NCBI GenBank assembly: GCA_964632795.1
Contig: CAZWEZ010000028.1
Coordinates: 1 to 38,253, forward strand
DNA length: 38,253 nucleotides
Direction: 5' to 3'
From: CAZWEZ01 sp964632795
GTDB taxonomy: Bacteria > Pseudomonadota > Alphaproteobacteria > Rhodospirillales > 2-02-FULL-58-16
Of this stretch, positions 1 to 6,894 are shown piece after piece. Under the pieces are notes generated by a model, which was given only the letters and a program-made list of their open reading frames with translations, had not been told where the DNA came from and ran no database searches. Every line of letters begins with the position of its first letter. The first letter of the stretch is position 1. The translations under genes were made by a program, and so were the position numbers.

Positions 1-4
1 AAAA

Positions 5-27
5 AACTATATACAGTCACCATTAAA
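5..27 (-). repeat. AT-rich 23-bp dispersed repeat, copy A
   Basis: Read on the minus strand, this AT-rich stretch contains TTTAATGGTGACTGTATATA and matches the plus-strand sequence at 2839-2861 at 19 of 23 positions by eye. It lies just beyond the stop codon of the minus-strand methyltransferase gene. Both copies are far more AT-rich than the surrounding DNA, which suggests small inserted repeats rather than chance. The window edge may truncate a larger element. Confidence 0.4.
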
Positions 28-32
28 CTCAG

Positions 33-776
33 TCACAACGTCAAGCCGGCGCCTTGGCGCAGCACCGCCTCGGTCTCGGCGGTGTAGGCGCCGCCGGGTT
101 GGTGGAGGACCAGCCCCGGGGCCAGGCGCATCGGTGTGCGCACCCCCTTGCGGCCGCGGACCAGGACCCGCTTGGCCGGCTTGCCGGCGCCCGGCCACAG
201 GGGGAAGACGACGATTTCGCCCAACCCGCCGTGGAGCCGGGCCAGCACCTCGTCCAGGCGCTCGGCGCGGTGGATCACGGTGACGGTCCCCTTGGCGCGG
301 ACCATCCCCAGGCAGAAGCCGAGCCAGTCGCCGAGCCCGGCCGCGCCCTCGACGGTGGCCCGCCGCTTGGAGGGATCGGGGGGATGGTTGCCGGCGCCGG
401 CCTTGTGGAAGGGCGGGTTGGCCATGACGTGATCGAAGCCGCCGGCGGCGACCTCCGGGGGCGGCGCCAGCAGGTCGCCGGCGGCGAACGTCAGGCGCCC
501 CGCCAAGCCGTTGAGCTCGGCGTTGCGTTCGGCGAGTCCGGCCAGCACGGGGTCGATCTCGAGGCCCGCGACCAGGCACCCCGTGACCCGGGCGGCCAGG
601 CACAGGGCGGCGGCGCCGGCCCCCGAGCCGGCGTCCAGCACCCGCTCGCCGTCGGCCGCCGGCACCGCGGCGGCGAGCAGGATCGAATCGATGGCCGTCC
701 GGTAGCCCTGGCTCGGCTGCACGAAGCGCAGCCGGCCGCCGAGCAGCGAGTCCTCGGCCACCCCCTCAGCGCCCAC
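33..776 (-). CDS. TrmN6-like SAM-dependent methyltransferase (tRNA1(Val) A37-N6 type)
   Basis: This 247-residue protein is a Rossmann-fold class I methyltransferase of the COG4123/TrmN6 type, which methylates N6 of adenine in tRNA. The N-terminus has the family's substrate-side segment RFVQPSQGYRTAIDSILLA. The SAM-binding motif I is VLDAGSGAGAAALCLA (about 47-62), an acidic residue follows in GLEID (about 71-75), and the catalytic motif NPPF is at 120-123. NPPF is the signature of N6-adenine or N5-glutamine methylation. The length is normal. The start overlaps the last codons of the upstream DUF2007 gene by 11 nt, so the two are probably one transcript. The family is firm; the exact tRNA target is inferred from homology. 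Confidence 0.85.
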   Translation of the reverse strand: MGAEGVAEDSLLGGRLRFVQPSQGYRTAIDSILLAAAVPAADGERVLDAGSGAGAAALCLAARVTGCLVAGLEIDPVLAGLAERNAELNGLAGRLTFAAGDLLAPPPEVAAGGFDHVMANPPFHKAGAGNHPPDPSKRRATVEGAAGLGDWLGFCLGMVRAKGTVTVIHRAERLDEVLARLHGGLGEIVVFPLWPGAGKPAKRVLVRGRKGVRTPMRLAPGLVLHQPGGAYTAETEAVLRQGAGLTL

Positions 777-987
777 CGGAGTCCCCGTCCCTGGCGGCCA
801 GGACGCGTTGCGCCCGCCCCAGGTCGGCTTCGTCGACCATGACCCTGCGGGCGATGCCGTCCAACCCGCCGACGAAGATGCTGCTGGTGTGGGTGTCGAG
901 CACGATGGCCTCGATCCGCTCCTCGCTCAGCGCCGCGCACAGCCACGACAACAGCACGGGATCGTTGGTCCGGATCAGTTCCACCAT
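766..987 (-). CDS. DUF2007-type small protein (putative signal-transducing family)
   Basis: The protein has 73 residues from the ATG at 987. A longer in-frame reading extends upstream, but only the part from MVELIRTNDPVLL looks like a real protein. The pattern is a short beta-alpha-beta unit: a strand MVELIRT, a helix VLLSWLCAALSEERIEA, a strand AIVLDTH, and a C-terminal helix with VDEADLGRAQRVL. This matches DUF2007 proteins, whose role is unknown. It sits upstream of, and overlaps, the TrmN6-like gene, an arrangement common in alphaproteobacteria. It is transcribed away from the polyprenyl synthase gene. Confidence 0.7.
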   Translation of the reverse strand: MVELIRTNDPVLLSWLCAALSEERIEAIVLDTHTSSIFVGGLDGIARRVMVDEADLGRAQRVLAARDGDSGGR

Positions 988-1008
988 GGCGCCCCAAGGT
1001 CCTTCGCC

Positions 1009-1037
1009 TTCACAAGCGTCCGCCAGCGGACTATATA
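1009..1037 (+). promoter_or_regulatory. Candidate sigma70 promoter for the polyprenyl synthase gene
   Basis: A -35 box TTCACA (1009-1014) and a -10 box TATATA (1032-1037) are separated by exactly 17 nt in the divergent intergenic region. Transcription would begin near 1044, about 56 nt before the preferred GTG start. Prediction by eye only. Confidence 0.5.
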
Positions 1038-1099
1038 CATATTTCCTCATATGCTCCAGACTGCGGGGGCATCCGTCAAGTTCCATGGGAGATGATTCA

Positions 1100-2116
1100 G
1101 TGGGTATCGTGGTTTGCCTGGAAGGCGAACGAGACCGCAAGCCGTCGCTGGACGCCCTGAGCGCCCTGGTCGCCGACGACATCAAGGCGGTCAACGAGCT
1201 GGTCGTGAGGCGCATGAAAAGCCCGGTCGGTCTGATCCAGCAACTGGCCGGGCACATCGTCGCCGCCGGCGGCAAGCGGCTGCGCCCGATGCTGACCCTG
1301 GCCTCGGCGCGGCTGTGCGGCTATTCGGGGGGCCGCCATGTGGCGCTGGCCGCTTGCGTCGAGTTCATCCACACCGCGACCCTGCTCCATGACGACGTGG
1401 TCGACAAAAGCGATCTGCGCCGGGGCTTGGCCACCGCCAACGCGGTGTGGGGCAACCAGGCCAGCGTGCTGGTCGGCGACTTCCTGCTCAGCCGTTCCTT
1501 CGAGCTGATGGTCGAGGACGGCTCGCTGGAGGTGCTGTCGATCCTGTCCCGGACCTCGGCGAAGATCGCCGAGGGCGAGGTCATGCAGCTGGTCACCACC
1601 AACGACACCGAGACCAGCGAGACCGCTTATCTGGAGGTGATCACGGCCAAGACCGCCCAGCTGTTCGCCGCCGCGTGCAGGATCGGGGCGGTGGTCGCCG
1701 GGCGCCCCGGGGTCGAGGAGGAGGCGCTGGAATCCTACGGCCTCAACCTGGGCATCGCGTTTCAGTTGATCGACGACGTGCTCGACTACTCGGCCCGCCA
1801 GGCGACGCTGGGCAAGGCTGTCGGCGACGACTTCAAGGAGGGCAAGATCACCCTGCCGGTGGTCCTCGCCTTCCGCCGCGGCGACGAGGACGACCGCGCC
1901 TTCTGGCGACGCACGCTGGAGGACCTGGACCAGCGCCCGGGCGACCTGGAGCAGGCCATCGAGCTGATGGAGAAACACTCGGCGCTCACCGACACCGCCG
2001 AACGCGCCCGCCACTACGGGGCCATCGCCCGGGACGCCATGGGCATCTTCGCCGAGGGCGCCGAGAAACGGGTCCTTCTCGACCTCATCGACTTCTGCAT
2101 CGCCCGGGTTTACTGA
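1100..2116 (+). CDS. ispB: Long-chain trans-polyprenyl diphosphate synthase
   Basis: This 338-residue protein adds isopentenyl units to an allylic diphosphate to make the octa- to decaprenyl side chain of ubiquinone. The motif GGKRLRP is at 57-63. The first aspartate-rich motif is DDVVD (98-102) and the second is DDVLD (225-229). The residue five before the first motif is alanine, which fits a long-chain product. GTG at 1100 is preferred because GGGAGA lies 7 nt upstream; an ATG at 1085 gives five extra residues but has no ribosome site. The in-frame reading further upstream overlaps the divergent gene and is not credible. Product chain length cannot be read from sequence. tRNA-Pro follows on the same strand. 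Confidence 0.9.
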   Translation: MGIVVCLEGERDRKPSLDALSALVADDIKAVNELVVRRMKSPVGLIQQLAGHIVAAGGKRLRPMLTLASARLCGYSGGRHVALAACVEFIHTATLLHDDVVDKSDLRRGLATANAVWGNQASVLVGDFLLSRSFELMVEDGSLEVLSILSRTSAKIAEGEVMQLVTTNDTETSETAYLEVITAKTAQLFAAACRIGAVVAGRPGVEEEALESYGLNLGIAFQLIDDVLDYSARQATLGKAVGDDFKEGKITLPVVLAFRRGDEDDRAFWRRTLEDLDQRPGDLEQAIELMEKHSALTDTAERARHYGAIARDAMGIFAEGAEKRVLLDLIDFCIARVY

Positions 2117-2155
2117 CCCGCCCGTCGGCGCTATAACCGCTCTTCGCGCCCCTGG

Positions 2156-2232
2156 CGGAGTGTAGCTCAGCCTGGTAGAGCACTGTCTTCGGGAGGCAGG
2201 GGCCGGAGGTTCGAATCCTCTCACTCCGACCA
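2156..2232 (+). tRNA. tRNA-Pro (anticodon CGG)
   Basis: A complete 77-nt cloverleaf. The acceptor stem is CGGAGTG (2156-2162) paired with CACTCCG (2222-2228), followed by A73 and an encoded CCA. The D stem is GCTC/GAGC. The anticodon stem CTGTC/GGCAG encloses the loop TTCGGGA, giving anticodon CGG with G37. The T arm has the GGTTCGAATCC pattern. The C1-G72 pair with A73 is the proline identity signature. It reads CCG codons, which are abundant in this GC-rich genome. Confidence 0.95.
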
Positions 2233-2240
2233 ATGATATC

Positions 2241-2272
2241 AAGGGTCTAGTCATTTCGGCGGCTAGGCCCTT
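2241..2272 (+). terminator. Stem-loop after tRNA-Pro
   Basis: AAGGGTCTAG (2241-2250) pairs with CTAGGCCCTT (2263-2272) with one G-T wobble across a 12-nt loop, starting 8 nt after the tRNA. No T-tract follows, so it may be a processing or weak termination signal. Confidence 0.4.
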
Positions 2273-2449
2273 GTGCCTACGGTGTTGGCACCTCGGGTGA
2301 GCACCGGTTTTCCCGCCGACGGTTGACGGTTTGCCGCGGTGATCATCCGTGGTAATCTCCTGTCAGCCGCGACACCGATCCGCAAAACACCCACGGGGAC
2401 CGGTGGTTGGGCCACATTTTTTTGTCTGGCGGACCGCAAGGAGCAAACC

Positions 2450-2593
2450 ATGGAAAGCAAGCTTTTCGCTGGAGCGTTGATCGTCGCCATCATAATCATG
2501 GCTGGTGGAAACTACATCCAGTGGAAGACGGTGCAGATGACCGCCGGCGTGGTGGTGGCCCTGCAGGAGCAGTTGACGGCCTGCAAGCAATAG
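2450..2593 (+). CDS. Small single-span membrane protein (47 aa)
   Basis: The ATG at 2450 has a good AAGGAG six nucleotides upstream. The product opens with MESKLFAGALIVAIIIMAGG, a hydrophobic helix of about 17 residues. A short amphipathic segment follows with WKTVQMTAGVVVALQEQL, ending in CKQ. I do not recognise a family. The strong ribosome site and clean transmembrane segment support a real small protein. An in-frame upstream extension lacks both a ribosome site and protein-like composition. It is followed 70 nt later by another small membrane protein on the same strand. Confidence 0.55.
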   Translation: MESKLFAGALIVAIIIMAGGNYIQWKTVQMTAGVVVALQEQLTACKQ

Positions 2594-2662
2594 CGTCCCC
2601 GGCGCCCCCCTCGAAGGTTGGCGACGAGGGGGGGCCGCTTGGCCGGACCGCGAGGTGACGCG

Positions 2663-2836
2663 GTGCGCCGTGTTGTGTTGTGGACGGCCTGGGTGGTGGT
2701 GGTTTTCCTGTGCCCGGTGGCGGCCGGGATCATCCTCTACCTGAGCGCCCCCGAAGCGATGGGCTACGGCGGCCCGCTCGGGGCGTTCGCCGCCTACGGC
2801 CTGTGGCGGATCGCCCCGCGGCGCTTCAAACCCTAG
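2663..2836 (+). CDS. Small membrane protein (57 aa)
   Basis: The protein has one clear hydrophobic helix near its N-terminus (VVLWTAWVVVVFLCPVAAG) and a glycine-rich second half ending in WRIAPRRFKP, so positive charges cluster at the C-terminus. I place the start at GTG 2663, four nucleotides after GAGGTGA; an ATG at 2618 would add 15 residues. No family is recognised. It may be cotranscribed with the 47-residue membrane protein upstream. Confidence 0.45.
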   Translation: MRRVVLWTAWVVVVFLCPVAAGIILYLSAPEAMGYGGPLGAFAAYGLWRIAPRRFKP

Positions 2837-2838
2837 CG

Positions 2839-2861
2839 ATTAATGGTGACAGGATATAATT
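2839..2861 (+). repeat. AT-rich 23-bp dispersed repeat, copy B
   Basis: This stretch contains ATTAATGGTGACAGGATATA and matches copy A at 5-27 (other strand) at 19 of 23 positions. It lies between two convergent genes and overlaps the stop codon of the flavin reductase gene by two bases. ATTAAT near its left end and ATTAAT just past its right end give it slightly palindromic borders. Confidence 0.4.
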
Positions 2862-3471
2862 AATCCGGGCGCTCGAGGGTGAACACCGTGTCCACCCGGG
2901 CGTAGTCCATGTAGCCGAGGCGGCCGATGGGGTGGAACTTGGACATGTCGACCAGGCCCTCGCTCAGGATGTCGTCGCTGATGTGGATGCCCAGCACGCA
3001 GCCGATGACCATGGCGTTGCGGCCCTCGGGGTCGTCGCACGGCAACTCGACGATCTGGTGGGTCCGGCACTCGAGGTGGATCGGCGCCGCCTCGACCCGC
3101 AGCGGGGCGACCAGGCGCGAGGGCGCCGAGGCGAGCCCGGCCAGCTCCATCTCGTCGACCTCGGGGGGGACGGCGGCGCTGGTCCGGTTCATCTCCTCCC
3201 TCAACTCCCACCCCACCACGTTGACCACGAACTCGCCGGTCGCCTCGCAGTTGGCCAGGGTGTCCTTGACCCCGCGGGGGTGACGCCCGCCGCTGGCGAA
3301 CATCACCATCGGCGGGTTGGCGGAGACGCCGTTGAAGAAGCTGTAGGGCGCCAGGTTGCCGATTCCGGCCTTGCTGAGGGTCGAGATCCAGCCGATGGGC
3401 CTGGGCACGATGCAGCTCTTGAACGGGTCGCGGGGCAGGCCGTGCCGGTTATCCCTGGTCTCGTAGAACAT
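2860..3471 (-). CDS. Flavin reductase-like (flavoredoxin-type) FMN-binding protein
   Basis: This 203-residue protein belongs to the split-barrel flavin reductase-like family, which binds FMN and passes electrons between NAD(P)H, flavin and partner proteins. The N-terminal RDPFKSCIVPRPIGWIST (about 14-31) followed by NLAPYSFFNGVSANPPMVMF is the diagnostic FMN-binding start of the DIM6/NTAB type. A later LECRTHQIVEL and a GRLGYMDYARVD C-terminus also fit. Its length is typical of stand-alone members. It is separated by 29 nt from the truncated hemerythrin-like ORF upstream on the same strand. The substrate or partner cannot be told from sequence. Confidence 0.85.
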   Translation of the reverse strand: MFYETRDNRHGLPRDPFKSCIVPRPIGWISTLSKAGIGNLAPYSFFNGVSANPPMVMFASGGRHPRGVKDTLANCEATGEFVVNVVGWELREEMNRTSAAVPPEVDEMELAGLASAPSRLVAPLRVEAAPIHLECRTHQIVELPCDDPEGRNAMVIGCVLGIHISDDILSEGLVDMSKFHPIGRLGYMDYARVDTVFTLERPD

Positions 3472-3500
3472 CGCCGGCCTCCTTCAGCGGCGGCTCGGGA

Positions 3501-3722
3501 TCACCCGTCCACCGCCATCCACTGCTTGTACTCCCGCCACCTTCCGCCCACGGGATGGGCGGCGATCACCCGGTGGACCCGGTGGTGGTGGTGGGTGGCG
3601 CGCTCGAGCAGGCCATCGAGGGAGCGGCCGCGGGCATGGCGCCAGAACAGGGCGAGGATGTGGTCGCTGTCCAGGCCGTCCACGCCGAGCGAATAATCTT
3701 CGCTCCAGATGACTGAACCCAT
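3501..3722 (-). pseudogene. Truncated or decayed hemerythrin-like ORF (73 aa)
   Basis: The first 25 residues, MGSVIWSEDYSLGVDGLDSDH, match the opening of bacteriohemerythrins (compare LEWKDDYLIGVESLDFEH in the intact gene at 31670-32089). After that, the four-helix metal-binding pattern is lost: there is a run of four histidines and HRVHRV, but no LEE or HxxxH helices, and the protein stops at 73 residues instead of about 130-140. The start is placed at ATG 3722; an upstream extension lacks protein-like composition. It is either a decayed copy or a short derived protein without a normal di-iron site. Confidence 0.45.
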
Positions 3723-3775
3723 TGCCCAATCACTCCCCAGGACCGCCAACCATAGTGCCCCCGGCCGCCGCCGTG

Positions 3776-4699
3776 TCAAGCCACTCCTTCGCCGCCCCGG
3801 GGGCCGGGGGCCTGGCGGCGTTGCTCCAGCATCCCGACGACCATGCGTCCGGCGACGCTGACGAAGACGATGGCGCCCCCGGCCATGGCCAGCGGGTTGG
3901 GAACCTCACCGATCGCCAGCCACACCCAGATCGGGGCGAAGATCGTCTCCGAGAAGGAGAACAGGGCGACCTCGGCGGCCGGCACGTAACGGATGCCTAG
4001 CGTGATCAGGGTGAACCCGCCGCCGACCTGCCCGGCGCCCAACAGGATGCACAACGCGAGATCGCGCCCTGAGATGTCCAGGCTATCGGCCATCACCGCC
4101 GAGGCGACGATGCTGAACACCCCGGCCAGGCAGATCGCCGGCACCATGTCGAAGCTCTTGCCCCGTCTCATGAAGATGATCATCGAGGCGAACGTCAGCG
4201 GCACCCCGAGGGCGACGAAGTTGCCGATGGGGTTGCCCGTGGCCAGGCCGTCGGCGAACATCAGCGAGATGCCGGCCAGGGCGAGGAAGATCGCCAGCCA
4301 GGTCGCCGGACGCACCCGTTCGCCGAGCACCATCCAGCCCATCACGGCGGCGAACAGGGGACCCGCACTGGCGATGAAGACGACGTTGGCCACCGTCGTC
4401 TGCAGCATCGCGAAGACGTAGAAGGTGAACCCGGCGCCCAGCGAGGCGGCGGCCAGGACGCCGTTCCAGCCGATCTCCAGGAAGGCCCGCGGCGTCCTCC
4501 CCCGGTGGCGGACGACGACCAGGACCAGCACGGTGAGGGTGAAGGCGATGGAGCGGTAGAACAGGATCGTCCAGCCGTCGGCGTCCTCGATGTAGCGCAG
4601 CAGAAGGCCGCCGAAGCTGAGACAGAGGCCGCCCGCCAGGACCATGGTGGCCCCCAGGGGATACTTGGCGTCACGCGCCGTCGCTCGCTGGGCGGCCAT
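3776..4699 (-). CDS. EamA/DMT-family transporter
   Basis: This 307-residue protein shows the two tandem five-helix EamA repeats of drug/metabolite exporters (about residues 16-140 and 160-295). Helices include LGATMVLAGGLCLSFGGLLL, SIAFTLTVLVLVVV and the family-typical TVANVVFIASAGPLFAAVMGW. The second repeat ends with AEVALFSFSETIFAPIWVWL and AGGAIVFVSVAGRMVVG. The ligand is unknown; DMT proteins export metabolites or amino acids. It stands alone, 37 nt from the outer-membrane protein gene upstream on the same strand, and may be read from the same transcript or a separate one. Confidence 0.85.
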   Translation of the reverse strand: MAAQRATARDAKYPLGATMVLAGGLCLSFGGLLLRYIEDADGWTILFYRSIAFTLTVLVLVVVRHRGRTPRAFLEIGWNGVLAAASLGAGFTFYVFAMLQTTVANVVFIASAGPLFAAVMGWMVLGERVRPATWLAIFLALAGISLMFADGLATGNPIGNFVALGVPLTFASMIIFMRRGKSFDMVPAICLAGVFSIVASAVMADSLDISGRDLALCILLGAGQVGGGFTLITLGIRYVPAAEVALFSFSETIFAPIWVWLAIGEVPNPLAMAGGAIVFVSVAGRMVVGMLEQRRQAPGPRGGEGVA

Positions 4700-4736
4700 G
4701 GCCGGACCATAGCCCGAGCGGACCGCCGGGGGGAAA

Positions 4737-6065
4737 CTAAAACCCGTATCTCAGGGCGAGATAGACATTGGAGTTGTTTCGGAATTGGCCGAGGAACGTG
4801 TGGTCGTCTTCGCCGAAGAAGACGTTGCCCCCGCTCTCCACCGTCCACGAGTCGCTGGCCTTGTAGGTCACCCGGGGTCGCAGGTAGGCGTCGCGGTCGC
4901 CCGGCGCGTAGAACCCGAACAGCGACCATTCGACGTTCTGGTTGTGGGTCAGGTAGGTCAGACGGGCGGTCACAAGGTGGCGGTCCTGGTCCCTGGCCGG
5001 CGAGCCCGCCGGCAGGGTGGCCAGGTAGGCATCATGGTCCGTCATCCATTCCACGTACCACTGGACCCCCAGAGTCAGGTCCCGCGCCGCTTCGCGTTCG
5101 TAGCCGGCCAGGAAGCGGGTTTCGGAGTTGCGGACCAGGGCGTTGGCGCCGCCGCGGTCGTCGCGGGAATCGTAATAGGCGACCTCCAGGTTGGCGATGC
5201 CGCCGGCCACCGGACCGCGAGCGGAACCGCCGTAGACCCTGAGTTCGGGAAACGTCGCCCGTCCCGTCGCCGCGTCCTGGCCCTGGGGGCTCTTCCACCG
5301 TCCCCGATATGCGTAGCCGGCCACCTCGTAGGCGCCGAGGTTGCGGTACAGGCGCCCCGCCCACTCGTCGTCGTCGAACCACCGGGTGGGGGTGTCCGGC
5401 GACACCTCGCCCCCGCCGCGTCCGACGATCCGCCGCGCGGTGCTTGAATAGTAGCTGACCCGCCGTCCGTCGATGAATCGATCGGCGTCGAAACGCGGGG
5501 TGTAGACCAGGTCGATATTGGCCGCGTCGGTGAACCAGGAGGCCTTGAGGGCGTCGGACGGCGCCTTCAGGTATTCCTCGTCCCGGCCCAGGAAGAAGCT
5601 GTTCCAGTCCTTGGGGAACAGGTCGTTGATGAAGACCAGGTCGCCGGTGCCCCAGGTCAGCACCTGGCGGCCCAGCTTGACGTCCACCTGGTCGTGGGGG
5701 GTGGCGACGATGTTGGCCTGGCGCAGGTCGAAGACGCCCTTGCCCTTCTCCGGGTCGATCTCGCGTTGGCCTTCCAGGTGGTCGTAAAGAAGGTCTCCCG
5801 TCAGGTTGAGGGAAAAATCCTCGAAGTCCCTCGACAGCTCGAATTGGAGACGGGTTTCGGCCAGCGACAGGCTGTGTTGGTCGTCGTCCCCGACCACCCG
5901 GGCGCCCAGCCGGGTGTCCCAGAAGCCGCCGAACTCGAATTCCGCGGCGGGTTCCGGCGGCGCTGGTTGCAATTCCCCTTCACCGAAATCGGGCAAGGCG
6001 GGTTCCTGCGCCGCCCCATGAGAGGAGGCGAAGAGGATCGCCGCAAGGAGAATCCACCGGCCCAT
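4737..6065 (-). CDS. DUF1302-like outer-membrane beta-barrel protein
   Basis: This 442-residue protein begins with a signal peptide (MGRWILLAAILFASSHGAAQ). After a proline/glutamate-rich linker come alternating amphipathic strands with many aromatic residues: FEFGGFWDTRLGARV, ETRLQFELSRDFEDFSLNL, VDVKLGRQVLTWGTGDLVF and others. It ends in YLALRYGF, the terminal aromatic recognised by the BAM machine. The GRQVLTWGTGD segment is typical of DUF1302 or alginate-export-like barrels. The gene starts 7 nt after the LolA-like gene stops, so it is the last member of the ArsR-RND-LolA-like-barrel operon. I infer it is the outer-membrane exit or receiving end for whatever the RND protein moves. Confidence 0.8.
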   Translation of the reverse strand: MGRWILLAAILFASSHGAAQEPALPDFGEGELQPAPPEPAAEFEFGGFWDTRLGARVVGDDDQHSLSLAETRLQFELSRDFEDFSLNLTGDLLYDHLEGQREIDPEKGKGVFDLRQANIVATPHDQVDVKLGRQVLTWGTGDLVFINDLFPKDWNSFFLGRDEEYLKAPSDALKASWFTDAANIDLVYTPRFDADRFIDGRRVSYYSSTARRIVGRGGGEVSPDTPTRWFDDDEWAGRLYRNLGAYEVAGYAYRGRWKSPQGQDAATGRATFPELRVYGGSARGPVAGGIANLEVAYYDSRDDRGGANALVRNSETRFLAGYEREAARDLTLGVQWYVEWMTDHDAYLATLPAGSPARDQDRHLVTARLTYLTHNQNVEWSLFGFYAPGDRDAYLRPRVTYKASDSWTVESGGNVFFGEDDHTFLGQFRNNSNVYLALRYGF

Positions 6066-6072
6066 ATTGGTC

Positions 6073-6894
6073 CTACCTCAGGTATTTCTTCGGCGCCCGG
6101 CGCAGGTAGCGTTCGCTGAAGATGTCGTCCGGCAAGCCGATGTCATAGGCCACCGAGGAATATTCCATGTTCGTCCGGCTACCCGTCGAATGGTTGACGG
6201 CGGTGGCGGCGGTGACCGTGGGGTGGCCCTGGACGGTATCCACCCGCGTCGCCGTGATGGTCCTGAGCTTGTTTCCCGCACCGTCGAAGTAGACCGCCTG
6301 GATCGGCAGGAACGTCTTCTTGTGGATGAAGGTTTCGAACCAGGCGAACTCGACGGACGCCGGGTCCTTCGGGGTGTGGCGCAGCCGGTAGAACGTTTCG
6401 CTGGTTTCGATCAATTCGTGCTCGTCGTCCTCCGGCAGGCGCCCCGAGACGTCCTCGTAGAAGAAGTCCGAACCGATGAAGCTGGTCCGCTTGTCGCTGG
6501 CGGCGATCCGCTTGACCAGGTCGAGCGCCGGCAAATAAAGCCATCGGTCGTCGTCGCGTTGCAGATGTTTCCAGACCATGAAGACCATCTTCGAGACGTC
6601 CGCCGGGCGGTGGAAGTAGACGTAGAACTTCTGTCCTCCCAGGTAGGCGGCGCCATCCAGGGCGTCGCTCTCGGAATCGTCCCGGCGCAGTATGGTCATC
6701 TTGCGGGTCCGTTCGCGGCCCTGGGAGTCGGTGATCGTCATGGTCACCTGGGCGCGGCCGTCCCGGCCCTGGTAATAGGACATGTAGTTGGCCCGGTGGA
6801 CGATGTCGGTGGCGTCCATGGTGTCCCCGGCGTTCGCTGCCGGGGACAGGGCCAGGGCGGCCAGAAAGCTAAGGCCGATCTTCAGCGCTCGCAT
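6073..6894 (-). CDS. LolA-like periplasmic protein (outer-membrane lipoprotein-sorting family)
   Basis: This 273-residue protein has a signal peptide (MRALKIGLSFLAALALSPAANA) and the architecture of the LolA-like family commonly encoded beside MMPL/RND transporters. Characteristic stretches are MTITDSQGRERTRKMTILRR, GGQKFYVYFHRPADVSKMVF, DDRWLYLPALDLVKRIAASD, FIGSDFFYEDVSG, and a C-terminal GLPDDIFSERYLRR. These proteins have an open half-barrel that shields a lipid or lipidated cargo in the periplasm. The gene overlaps the 3' end of the RND gene by 26 nt. Role inferred: chaperone between the inner-membrane transporter and the barrel protein. Confidence 0.85.
   Translation of the reverse strand: MRALKIGLSFLAALALSPAANAGDTMDATDIVHRANYMSYYQGRDGRAQVTMTITDSQGRERTRKMTILRRDDSESDALDGAAYLGGQKFYVYFHRPADVSKMVFMVWKHLQRDDDRWLYLPALDLVKRIAASDKRTSFIGSDFFYEDVSGRLPEDDEHELIETSETFYRLRHTPKDPASVEFAWFETFIHKKTFLPIQAVYFDGAGNKLRTITATRVDTVQGHPTVTAATAVNHSTGSRTNMEYSSVAYDIGLPDDIFSERYLRRAPKKYLR

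Noticed and set aside
839..1099. Upstream extension of the polyprenyl synthase frame to 839
   Set aside because: It overlaps the divergent DUF2007 gene and has no ribosome site; the family start matches GTG 1100 (or ATG 1085).
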